This document shows positions 7,348-13,737 of a stretch of DNA of 22,580 nt, in pieces. How positions within the stretch are numbered: the first letter of the stretch is position 1; each line of letters starts with the position of its first letter. The DNA is from an uncultured Chlorobiota bacterium. Its GTDB lineage: Bacteria; Bacteroidota; Bacteroidia; Bacteroidales; JAADGE01. The notes beneath the pieces were generated by a model. The model worked only from the letters and a program-made list of their open reading frames with translations. It was not told the DNA's origin and did not search any database. The DNA is taken from NCBI GenBank assembly GCA_947311265.1, contig CAMZKQ010000109.1, forward strand, positions 1-22,580, in the 5' to 3' direction. Both the position numbers and the translations under genes were made by a program.

Positions 7348-8283
7348 TTAAAATTCAGCAACATAGTCCATTATATTTTGAAGTGCTTTTTTTTGCGATG
7401 ATATGTTGCCTTTTCGAGTGCCTCCAAAATCAAATTTGTATTTTTTACCATTAATATCCATAAAGCCCGAGGGGATAAATGTACCTGGTTTTGCAGAGAT
7501 TAAATGGCCTGCATTTTCGTACTGTATGTTTTGAAATTTGGGTTTAGAATCTTTACTTTTTAAGTGCTTTTCGAGAATATCTGCCATTTGTGCCGCAGGC
7601 CAAACTTGGTCGTCTTTACCAGAAATGAGTAAGATAGGCCCGGAAATATTCTCTGCTTTTACGAGTGCTTTTTTTACCTTTGAGCTGTCGGCAAGTCCTT
7701 TTTGCCAGTAGGGCATTGTCTTAATTTCTGTACCTTTACCGCCTTTAATTTTGGGCATTTTAATATAAGGTACTGCCTTTTTATTAAATGTCCAGCTGGG
7801 CATTATTTTGTCAGAATTTTGTGGCAATACTGTGTTGGACCACGAAACAGTACTCGCCTCAAGCCCAATAACTCCCCCGACCAAATCAGGAAAATGTGCT
7901 GCCAACTGAAGGGCTAGTTCGCCCTCGTTAGAAGCTCCCATAATAATAATTTTATTGGGCGATACGCCTGCATTTTTGCTTAGCCACTTTAATATAGGTT
8001 TAAAAAACTCAAGGGGTATATTTTCTCTGTTTTTAGGCAAGCCTTCTGCCCCATAATAACTTACCGAAAGGACGGCACAGTTGCGTTGTGCCAAAACATT
8101 GCCCCAGTAATCGCCCTGTGCACCACCAGCAAATATTAGCATTGCTTTTTCGGATTTGCCTTCAAGAGGGGTATAAAATACGCCTTTTATCCCTGGTTCG
8201 TTTACTATTTCCCTGTTTATCTTACACGAACTTAGCCCTATTATTAAGCCAAAGAATAGGATTGTAAATAATTTAGTGTTCAT
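7348..8283 (-). CDS. Lipoprotein alpha/beta hydrolase, acyl-CoA thioesterase/BAAT-like
   Basis: A 311-residue serine hydrolase. The first 20 residues are a lipoprotein signal ending in the lipobox LSSC (C20), so it is probably anchored in the membrane facing the periplasm. The alpha/beta-hydrolase core is readable: oxyanion region LIFAGGAQG (49-57), nucleophile elbow GASNEGE with S118, acid D224 or D225 in SGKDDQVWPA, and H260 in ENAGHLIS. The elbow, the YYGAEGLP segment and the order of motifs resemble the C-terminal domain of acyl-CoA thioesterase/bile-acid-CoA:amino-acid N-acyltransferase proteins, where the usual elbow is GxSKG; here it is GASNEG. The start codon overlaps the idi stop by four bases (ATGA), so the two are translationally coupled. 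The substrate is unknown. Confidence 0.85.
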   Translation of the reverse strand: MNTKLFTILFFGLIIGLSSCKINREIVNEPGIKGVFYTPLEGKSEKAMLIFAGGAQGDYWGNVLAQRNCAVLSVSYYGAEGLPKNRENIPLEFFKPILKWLSKNAGVSPNKIIIMGASNEGELALQLAAHFPDLVGGVIGLEASTVSWSNTVLPQNSDKIMPSWTFNKKAVPYIKMPKIKGGKGTEIKTMPYWQKGLADSSKVKKALVKAENISGPILLISGKDDQVWPAAQMADILEKHLKSKDSKPKFQNIQYENAGHLISAKPGTFIPSGFMDINGKKYKFDFGGTRKGNISSQKKALQNIMDYVAEF

Positions 8284-8768
8284 ATATTTTTAATAATTAG
8301 TTTAAACCAAGAGGTATAATTTTCAGGATTTTCTCTTATTCCTTTTTTAATATCCGAAATAGAAACATAGCTGTATGCTTTCACTTCGTCTTTATTTATT
8401 TGGGGTTGTCCCGAAAACTGACCAATAAAAATATGGTCGATTTCATGCTCGGTAAGCCCGTTATTAAAAACTGTTTTATAAGTAAATTTGTAAGACAATT
8501 CAATCTCTGCTGTAATCCCCATTTCTTCTTTAAGCCGCCTTAAAGCGGCTTTATGAGTGTCCTCGTTTGGTAGTGGGTGGCTACAGCAGGTGTTAGTCCA
8601 TAGTCCTGGCGAATGGTATTTGTGTTTGGCACGCTGTTGTATCAGGAGTTCATTTTTATTATTAAAAAGCAAAATAGAAAATGCACGGTGCAACAAGCCT
8701 TTTTGGTGGGCTTCTAGTTTTTCGCAAACCCCTATTTCAATGTCATTTTTATCAACAAGAATTACCAT
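8280..8768 (-). CDS. idi: Isopentenyl-diphosphate delta-isomerase, type I
   Basis: Interconverts isopentenyl and dimethylallyl diphosphate for isoprenoid synthesis; cytosolic, needs Mg2+ or Zn2+. The 162-residue Nudix-fold protein (E. coli 182) shows the catalytic Cys in TNTCCSHP (C62 by alignment, next to C61), the modified Nudix region AALRRLKEEMGI (74-85) and the catalytic Glu in TEHEIDHIF (E107, E109). The opening VDKNDIEIGVCEKLEAH and HRAFSILLF are typical of type I enzymes. It is the first gene of a tight minus-strand operon with a hydrolase, a K+ channel and a membrane protein, and has its own promoter just upstream. Assignment is confident. Confidence 0.94.
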   Translation of the reverse strand: MVILVDKNDIEIGVCEKLEAHQKGLLHRAFSILLFNNKNELLIQQRAKHKYHSPGLWTNTCCSHPLPNEDTHKAALRRLKEEMGITAEIELSYKFTYKTVFNNGLTEHEIDHIFIGQFSGQPQINKDEVKAYSYVSISDIKKGIRENPENYTSWFKLIIKNI

Positions 8769-8806
8769 TTTACTGTATTAGAGACAACTTTAATAAATAA
8801 AAGTTG

Positions 8807-8836
8807 CAAAGATATAGTTTTAAGCCATTTTGCAAA
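8807..8836 (-). promoter_or_regulatory. Promoter of the idi operon
   Basis: On the minus strand TTTG (complement of 8833-8836), 18 bases, then TATCTTTG (complement of 8807-8814), a close match to the Bacteroidota promoter pattern. The -33 element is part of a 14-base perfect palindrome at 8826-8839. The core ends 38 bases upstream of the idi start. Confidence 0.75.
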
Positions 8837-8839
8837 ATG
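8826..8839. promoter_or_regulatory. Palindrome over the idi -33 element
   Basis: CATTTTGCAAAATG reads the same on both strands and covers the -33 element of the idi promoter. It could be an operator, but a palindrome of this size with A/T arms may also arise by chance. Confidence 0.35.
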
Positions 8840-8890
8840 AAATTTGAAAAGTGGGGGGCATCAAAATTACCATAATTTACACTTAGTTAG

Positions 8891-9592
8891 CTATTCTGGA
8901 TTTAAAAATTGTTTTACGATTAAATCGTAGGCTTTTATACTTTTTCCGAGCCAAGCTAGCATAATATCTGTTTTTTCTTCCTGCGAAAGCGAAAAAGGGA
9001 TATTGGTTTGGCGTAATTTATGGCTTAGGGTATGTAGCGATATGGCGGCGGATACCGAAATATTGAAACTTTCGGTAAAGCCGTACATTGGGATTTTAAT
9101 ATACTCGTCTGCCCTATCAAGGGCAGCTTTTGTAAGCCCCGGTTGTTCCGAACCAAAAAGAAGGGCAAATTTGCCCTTTGAAATATCAAATTCTTCGAGG
9201 GTTACATCGTTGGTGTGTGGGGTGGTGGCAATGATGCGGTAGCCGTCTTTTTTTAGGGTATTGATGGTGGCGATGGTGTTGTTTTCTTTCTTGCCGTATT
9301 TATTGAGGGTAAGCCACTTGGAAGAGCCAAGGGCAACATCAGGGTTAATGGTGTATTTGTTTTTATTTTCGATAATATGTACGTCCTGAATGCCAAAGCA
9401 ATCGCAGGAACGTAGCACTGCACTGGCATTGTGGGGCTGATAAATATCTTCGAGTACTACGGTAATGTATTTTGTGCGTTGCTCTATAGTTCGCTCAAAG
9501 AGCGAAAACCGCTCTGGGGTAACTATTTCTTTAAGGTGTTCAATTAAAGCGAGTTTGCTTTTGTAACCTAAATCCGAAAGTTGTTTTTTCAT
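8891..9592 (-). CDS. trmH: tRNA (guanosine-18-2'-O)-methyltransferase, TrmH family
   Basis: A SPOUT-class S-adenosylmethionine-dependent methyltransferase, probably placing 2'-O-methyl on G18 of tRNA. The 233-residue product has the three conserved motifs: N55 and R61 in QPHNASAVLRSCDCFGIQD, FALLFGSEQPGLT (142-154, usual form FGNExxG) and IPMYGFTESFNISVSAAI (167-184) at the knotted cofactor site. Length and the C-terminal helical tail (about 200-233) fit TrmH rather than the longer RlmB-type rRNA enzymes, which have an extra N-terminal substrate-binding domain. It starts 6 bases after the trpD stop, so the two are co-transcribed. An rRNA target cannot be fully excluded. Confidence 0.88.
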   Translation of the reverse strand: MKKQLSDLGYKSKLALIEHLKEIVTPERFSLFERTIEQRTKYITVVLEDIYQPHNASAVLRSCDCFGIQDVHIIENKNKYTINPDVALGSSKWLTLNKYGKKENNTIATINTLKKDGYRIIATTPHTNDVTLEEFDISKGKFALLFGSEQPGLTKAALDRADEYIKIPMYGFTESFNISVSAAISLHTLSHKLRQTNIPFSLSQEEKTDIMLAWLGKSIKAYDLIVKQFLNPE

Positions 9593-9598
9593 GACGTT

Positions 9599-10591
9599 TT
9601 AGTTAATTTCGATAAGTCGTTCAAACGCTTTTAAGGCTTTGCCTGAAAGGAGTGAATTTTGAGCCTGCTCAACGCAAATGTCTATTGCCTTTGAGCTGTC
9701 GATACATTGCAAAGCAAGAGCTGCATTGGCAACTACGGCATTGTTTTGGGCAGTATTCCCTTCTCCTTTTAAAATTGTCATGAAGATTTTTGCTCCTGAT
9801 TCTACCGTTTGTCCGCCATGCAGTTGTTCTTGTTTTAATTTTTCAAAGCCAAAATAACTGGGTGATAAAATGTCTTCGGATTGGCTTGTAATTAGCTTAA
9901 AATCAGAAGTTAAGGATACTTCATCATAGCCATCGAGGCTATGAATGATTGAGAAGTGTTCTTCTGTATCCTGATATAAAAAACCGTAAAGACGCTGGGT
10001 TTCAAGGTTGTAAACGCCTGTAATTTTATAGGTCGGGAATGCAGGGTTTATCATAGGGCCCAACATATTAAAGAATGTTTTGATGCCTAAAGTGCGGCGT
10101 GCTGGGGCAGCATATTTCATGGCCGGGTGAAAAAGCGGGGCATGCAGCACGGTGATGCCAGCTTGGTCTATGCTTTTTCTAATGGTATCTATATTATTGG
10201 TAAATTTATAGCCTAAATATTCCAGTACGTTCGATGAGCCACAACCTGATGATACCCCATAGTTGCCATGTTTGGCCACTAAATTTCCTGTGCCTGCCAC
10301 AATGAATGAGGCTAGGGTAGAGATGTTGAAAGTGTCTTTTCCATCGCCACCTGTGCCGCACAAATCTGCGGTAATTCTACCTTGTAAATCTACTTTTGTG
10401 CATAAATCGAGCAAAGCGGCTCTAAAACCGCCGAGTTCGGTGGGGCTGATGCTTCGCATTCTAAATGTGGTTACAAAAGCGGCAATTTCGATGTCCGAGT
10501 ATTTGCCAGTGCCAATTTCTGTCAATATAGTATAGGCCTCTTTATGCGATAGGTATTCTTGTGCAAAGAGTTTATTTAGTGTGTGTTTCAT
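9599..10591 (-). CDS. trpD: Anthranilate phosphoribosyltransferase
   Basis: Joins anthranilate and phosphoribosyl pyrophosphate in tryptophan biosynthesis. The 330-residue product has the helical N-terminal domain and the phosphate-binding loop CGTGGDGKDTFNIST (78-92), KHGNYGVSSGCGSSNVLEYLG (core KHGN at 107-110) and FFNMLGPMINPA, all hallmarks of the family. Length is normal and the gene appears intact. No other trp gene is nearby; it pairs instead with trmH. The GCGSSN stretch replaces the more common KSGSAD/SGS-type loop, which I believe is within the variation of Bacteroidota enzymes. A promoter core lies about 100 bases upstream. Confidence 0.92.
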   Translation of the reverse strand: MKHTLNKLFAQEYLSHKEAYTILTEIGTGKYSDIEIAAFVTTFRMRSISPTELGGFRAALLDLCTKVDLQGRITADLCGTGGDGKDTFNISTLASFIVAGTGNLVAKHGNYGVSSGCGSSNVLEYLGYKFTNNIDTIRKSIDQAGITVLHAPLFHPAMKYAAPARRTLGIKTFFNMLGPMINPAFPTYKITGVYNLETQRLYGFLYQDTEEHFSIIHSLDGYDEVSLTSDFKLITSQSEDILSPSYFGFEKLKQEQLHGGQTVESGAKIFMTILKGEGNTAQNNAVVANAALALQCIDSSKAIDICVEQAQNSLLSGKALKAFERLIEIN

Positions 10592-10689
10592 TTATATTAT
10601 TAATTTTCAAATTTGGATTTTAGTTTCCCCATTAAAAATAGCTATTTCCTGTCATCAATAATTTCTGTTTTCCATGGGAAATGGGTTTG

Positions 10690-10720
10690 CAAATCTATCT
10701 TGTTTTTTGTCATTTAGCAA
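10690..10720 (-). promoter_or_regulatory. Promoter of trpD-trmH
   Basis: On the minus strand TTG (complement of 10718-10720), 20 bases, then TAGATTTG (complement of 10690-10697). This fits TAnnTTTG with a short -33 element and gives a leader of about 90 bases before the trpD ATG. Confidence 0.55.
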
Positions 10721-10768
10721 GTTTTTATAAGAAAATGTAGCTTAGTCGAATTTAGTTGGGCTAAAATG

Positions 10769-10799
10769 TTTGATTTTATAAAAAAGTTCTGTATGTTTG
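10769..10799 (+). promoter_or_regulatory. Promoter of the NifX-like gene
   Basis: TTTG at 10769-10772, 19 bases, then TATGTTTG at 10792-10799: one of the best matches to the Bacteroidota promoter consensus in the window. The leader to the ATG at 10860 is about 55 bases. Confidence 0.75.
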
Positions 10800-10859
10800 T
10801 AAAAAATACTTTTAGGTCTTTTTTTATTCATAACAGAATATTCATCTAAAACATAAATT

Positions 10860-11285
10860 ATGCAAACTAGAAAAATTGCAATACCCGTTGCCGAAGGCAA
10901 ATTAGTGGCAGAAATTAATCATGCCCAACAATTTTACATCTATGATACTAAGGACTATGGTATTGTAAAAGAAACTATGGAATTAGCTCCGGCGGAGCAT
11001 TCAGAAGATTTTTCAAAATGGCTAAAAGGTTTCGGTATAACCGAAATTGTAGCACAAGAAATGGCACAGCCACAGGTGGACGCATTTATAGCTGCTGAAA
11101 CTAACGTCATTTTGGGTGCTCCACTTATGGCACCAAAAGATTTAGCTATCGACTACTTAAAACAAGTTGAAATGATGGACGCACAGGCTGGCGGAGGCTG
11201 CTGTGGTGGTGGCGGAGGTCATAATCATGGGCACGACCATAATCACGACCACGGCGGTGGAGGTGGTGGTTGCGGCTGCCACTAG
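10860..11285 (+). CDS. NifX/NafY-like (FeMo-cofactor biosynthesis fold) protein with His/Cys/Gly tail
   Basis: A 141-residue cytosolic protein. Residues about 3-105 resemble the dinitrogenase iron-molybdenum cofactor biosynthesis fold: RKIAIPVAEGKLVAEINHAQQFYIY at the start (first strand and the HxxxF/Y region), a TEIVAQEMAQPQVDAFIAAE segment and NVILGAP. Proteins with this fold bind metal clusters or metal-carrying cofactors. Residues 110-141 form a tail of almost only Gly, His, Cys, Asn and Asp, with seven His (121, 123, 125, 127, 129, 131, 141) and four Cys (114, 115, 138, 140), a likely binder of Ni, Zn, Cu or Fe. No nitrogenase gene is present, so a role in metal handling or sensing is more likely than in nitrogen fixation. 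It stands alone with its own promoter and terminator. Confidence 0.8.
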   Translation: MQTRKIAIPVAEGKLVAEINHAQQFYIYDTKDYGIVKETMELAPAEHSEDFSKWLKGFGITEIVAQEMAQPQVDAFIAAETNVILGAPLMAPKDLAIDYLKQVEMMDAQAGGGCCGGGGGHNHGHDHNHDHGGGGGGCGCH

Positions 11286-11295
11286 CTAAATTTTA

Positions 11296-11366
11296 AGATA
11301 CTTTAACAGTATTTAATGAGTTCTTTTTCTATTCTCAAAAAGAGCTATTTTAAATTGTAAGTATCT
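11296..11366. repeat. Nested inverted repeats after the NifX-like gene
   Basis: AGATACTT at 11296-11303 pairs with AAGTATCT at 11359-11366, and inside it 11319-11328 pairs with 11337-11346 (10 positions, one G-U) around an 8-base loop. The transcript of this 3' region would fold into a stem within a stem, upstream of the terminator. Confidence 0.45.
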
Positions 11367-11395
11367 AAATATCATTAAATTAAAGGTTATTTACT

Positions 11396-11447
11396 AGCTT
11401 TTTCTTACGCCTTTAAAAGTGGAGTAAGAAAAGCTGGTATTTTTTTT
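11396..11447 (+). terminator. Rho-independent terminator of the NifX-like gene
   Basis: AGCTTTTTCTTAC at 11396-11408 pairs with GTAAGAAAAGCT at 11424-11435 (one bulged T), with two further C-G pairs in the loop, followed by GGTA and eight T at 11440-11447. It lies 111 bases past the stop and separates this gene from the DUF4349 lipoprotein gene. Confidence 0.85.
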
Positions 11448-11506
11448 ATCAAAAAAAAATATATCTTTACACAATAAATGATGATATTAATATATCCTGT
11501 TTTTTT

Positions 11507-12397
11507 ATGACCCATTTAACTAAATTATTACTTTTTTTTTTATTTATAACCTTTATAACAAGCTGTGGGCAAAGGGCTAAAAATGAAATGGCAACATCTA
11601 GCTATGATAATAACGCACTTGCTGAAAATGAAGAAGAAATTACAGATGGTACGGTTTATAAAGATGCAAAAAAAACAAGCCCAACTAAAGTGAGTACTTC
11701 AACCCCCGGAGTAACTGGGGGTGTTGTAAAAATCCCTAAAAAGATAATAAAAACGGCCAACCGTAGCTTTGGGGCAAAAGAGTATAAAGTAACTAGGGCA
11801 AAAATAGGCAAGCTAATAACCGAATATAAGGGCTACATTAGCAAAGAAAACGAGCAAAATACCTCTTACAATATTAGTAATACGCTAATGATAAGGGTAG
11901 AGCAGAAAAATTTTGATGCCTTGCTTGATGCCCTTACAGGAACGGCAGATAAGCTGGAGTCTAAATCGGTAAACGCTGTTGATGTTACGGCTGAGTTTGT
12001 AGATATTATTAAACGGCTAGAAAATAAGCGAAAATATGAAGCCCAATATTTAGAGTTGCTAAAAAAGGCAAAATCTATTGACGAAATACTTAGAGTAAAT
12101 GAGTATATTCGTGCTTTGCGGGAAGAAATTGAAGCCAAAGAGGGGCGTTTAAAGTACCTTCAAAACCAAGTAGGGCTAAGTACAATCACTTTATACTTAC
12201 ACCAAGATTACAATACGGTAACTTTTGGTTTTTTCCATAAGTTATCAAAAGCATTAGAAAACGGCTGGAGTGGTTTACTGGTATTTATTCTTGGCGTGGT
12301 TACCATTTGGCCATTTTGGATAATTGTAATTGCAATAATTTTTATTGTAAAACGAATAATAAAAAAAGCAAGAGCTAAAAAGAGGAAAAAGGGATAG
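11507..12397 (+). CDS. DUF4349 lipoprotein with coiled coil and C-terminal membrane anchor
   Basis: A 296-residue envelope protein. Residues 1-20 are a lipoprotein signal with lipobox ITSC (C20). After a low-complexity Ser/Thr/Asp/Glu linker (21-75), residues about 78-235 match the DUF4349 layout: KIIKTANRSFGAKEY, then ITEYKGYISKENEQN, a mixed alpha/beta part with LMIRVEQKNFDALLDAL, and a coiled coil at about 165-221 ending in GLSTITLYLHQ. Residues about 254-282 form a transmembrane helix rich in Ile and Trp, followed by a strongly basic tail (RIIKKARAKKRKKG). The function of the family is not established. A near-promoter TATCTTTA lies at 11462-11469. It is followed after 80 bases by the acyltransferase gene. 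Confidence 0.87.
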   Translation: MTHLTKLLLFFLFITFITSCGQRAKNEMATSSYDNNALAENEEEITDGTVYKDAKKTSPTKVSTSTPGVTGGVVKIPKKIIKTANRSFGAKEYKVTRAKIGKLITEYKGYISKENEQNTSYNISNTLMIRVEQKNFDALLDALTGTADKLESKSVNAVDVTAEFVDIIKRLENKRKYEAQYLELLKKAKSIDEILRVNEYIRALREEIEAKEGRLKYLQNQVGLSTITLYLHQDYNTVTFGFFHKLSKALENGWSGLLVFILGVVTIWPFWIIVIAIIFIVKRIIKKARAKKRKKG

Positions 12398-12477
12398 GGC
12401 AAAAGATACTAAAAGTATATGAAAAACGACTAAGCTAGAACTAAAAACAGAAGATTAAAAACTAAAAACTAAGCCAC

Positions 12478-13626
12478 TTGGAATATAATTTTGATAATAT
12501 ACGCTCGTTTCGGGACAATGAGGTTAATGCCGTTTTAAATAAACTGTTAGACGATACTCACTTTAAAGAAATACTAAAAATACTCTATCCCGACCCCCAA
12601 ATTGCTAACGCAATTACAAAAAAACTAAGGCATGTTACCACAGTACATGAGTTTCAGAAAAGCTATGTAACGAAATACAATAAACAAATCATTGCACAAA
12701 CCATGACCAGCTTTACCCATTCTGGTTTCGAGCAGCTGGATAAATCTAAACACTACCTTTATGTTACCAATCACCGAGATATTATTTTGGACCCCGCATT
12801 ACTCAACGAAATCATTATAAATAATGGGCTAGAAGGCACCGAAATAGCGATTGGTAGCAACCTACTAATTTTCCCTTGGATTAGAAAAATTGTACGCATC
12901 AATAAATCCTTTATTGTAATGCGTAACCTCTCTGGGCGAGAGATGCTTACAGAATCCAAAAAACTATCGGCCTATATCCGAGATTGCTTAGTGAACAGAA
13001 ACAACTCCGTCTGGATTTCGCAACGAGAAGGACGCACAAAAGATGGCGATGACAGAACCAGTCAAGGGGTTTTAAAAATGTTTAATTTTAGCGGCGAAAA
13101 AAGTTTTATCGAAAACTTTGAGGAACTAAATATCGTTCCAGTTACTATTTCCTACGAGTACGAACCCTGCGACCGAGAAAAAGCAAAAGAAATGTATATC
13201 GTAAAACAAGGCAACAAATTTGTGAAAACAACAGCCGACGATTTACGGAGCATGGGGCGTGGGCTATACGATAAAAAAGGGCGAGTTCATTTTGCATTTG
13301 GCACGCCAATAAATAATAAACTTGCCAGTATTAGCACTATTAAAAACGTAAATAAACGCTACAATGCACTTGTGGAAATACTTGATGATAGCATACATTC
13401 AAATTATAACTTGCTAGAAAACAATTATATAGCATATGATATTCTGTATAATGATAACGGCAACCAGTTTGCACATAAATATACCGCAGAACAAAAAAAG
13501 AGCTTTGTAGATTATGCCAACAAAAAATTAAATATTAATGGGAACGAAAATTTAGAATTACTTCCCCATTTTTACGAAATATACGCCAACCCCTTGCGTA
13601 ATTCACTTTTACAGACCAATAAATAG
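12478..13626 (+). CDS. PlsC-like glycerophosphate acyltransferase
   Basis: A 382-residue acyltransferase of the glycerol-3-phosphate/1-acylglycerol-3-phosphate family, probably acting in phospholipid synthesis at the inner membrane. The catalytic block is VTNHRDIILDPALL with H99 and D105 (or D101), and the second block is SQREGRTKDG with E184 and G185; RINKSFIVMRN and VPVTISYEYEP fit blocks III and IV. The opening FDNIRSFRDNEVNAVLNKLL is typical of the Bacteroidota version, which has about 90 residues before the catalytic block. The start must be TTG at 12478, because the frame has a stop at 12463-12465 and the first in-frame ATG would remove 75 conserved-looking residues. No Shine-Dalgarno sequence; the leader is A-rich. 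Confidence 0.85.
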   Translation: MEYNFDNIRSFRDNEVNAVLNKLLDDTHFKEILKILYPDPQIANAITKKLRHVTTVHEFQKSYVTKYNKQIIAQTMTSFTHSGFEQLDKSKHYLYVTNHRDIILDPALLNEIIINNGLEGTEIAIGSNLLIFPWIRKIVRINKSFIVMRNLSGREMLTESKKLSAYIRDCLVNRNNSVWISQREGRTKDGDDRTSQGVLKMFNFSGEKSFIENFEELNIVPVTISYEYEPCDREKAKEMYIVKQGNKFVKTTADDLRSMGRGLYDKKGRVHFAFGTPINNKLASISTIKNVNKRYNALVEILDDSIHSNYNLLENNYIAYDILYNDNGNQFAHKYTAEQKKSFVDYANKKLNINGNENLELLPHFYEIYANPLRNSLLQTNK

Positions 13627-13688
13627 ACCAACAAAGAAGAAAAATAGGCATTAGCACAAATCTTATTATAAGGTTTGCAAAAAAATTA

Positions 13689-13696
13689 TATCTTTG
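13689..13696 (+). promoter_or_regulatory. Promoter core of the peptide transporter gene
   Basis: TATCTTTG matches the TAnnTTTG core. No good TTTG is seen 19-22 bases upstream. Its position implies that transcription begins near 13703, after the first codons of the longest open frame, which supports a GTG start at 13738. Confidence 0.5.
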
Positions 13697-13737
13697 TAGG
13701 ATATAAAAAACGCATTTTAACATCAAACAAAAAACAC

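Noticed and set aside
10263..10535. 90-codon open frame on the plus strand inside trpD
   Set aside because: Shadow of a well-supported trpD on the other strand; the product has no family motif and no promoter or plausible start signal.
10860..11285. Evidence for a nitrogen-fixation locus
   Set aside because: Only one NifX-like fold protein is present, with no nif structural or assembly genes nearby; such folds are also used outside nitrogen fixation.
13675..13737. TTG start giving a 21-residue longer peptide transporter
   Set aside because: A promoter core lies within this stretch and the added residues do not look like the family N-terminus.
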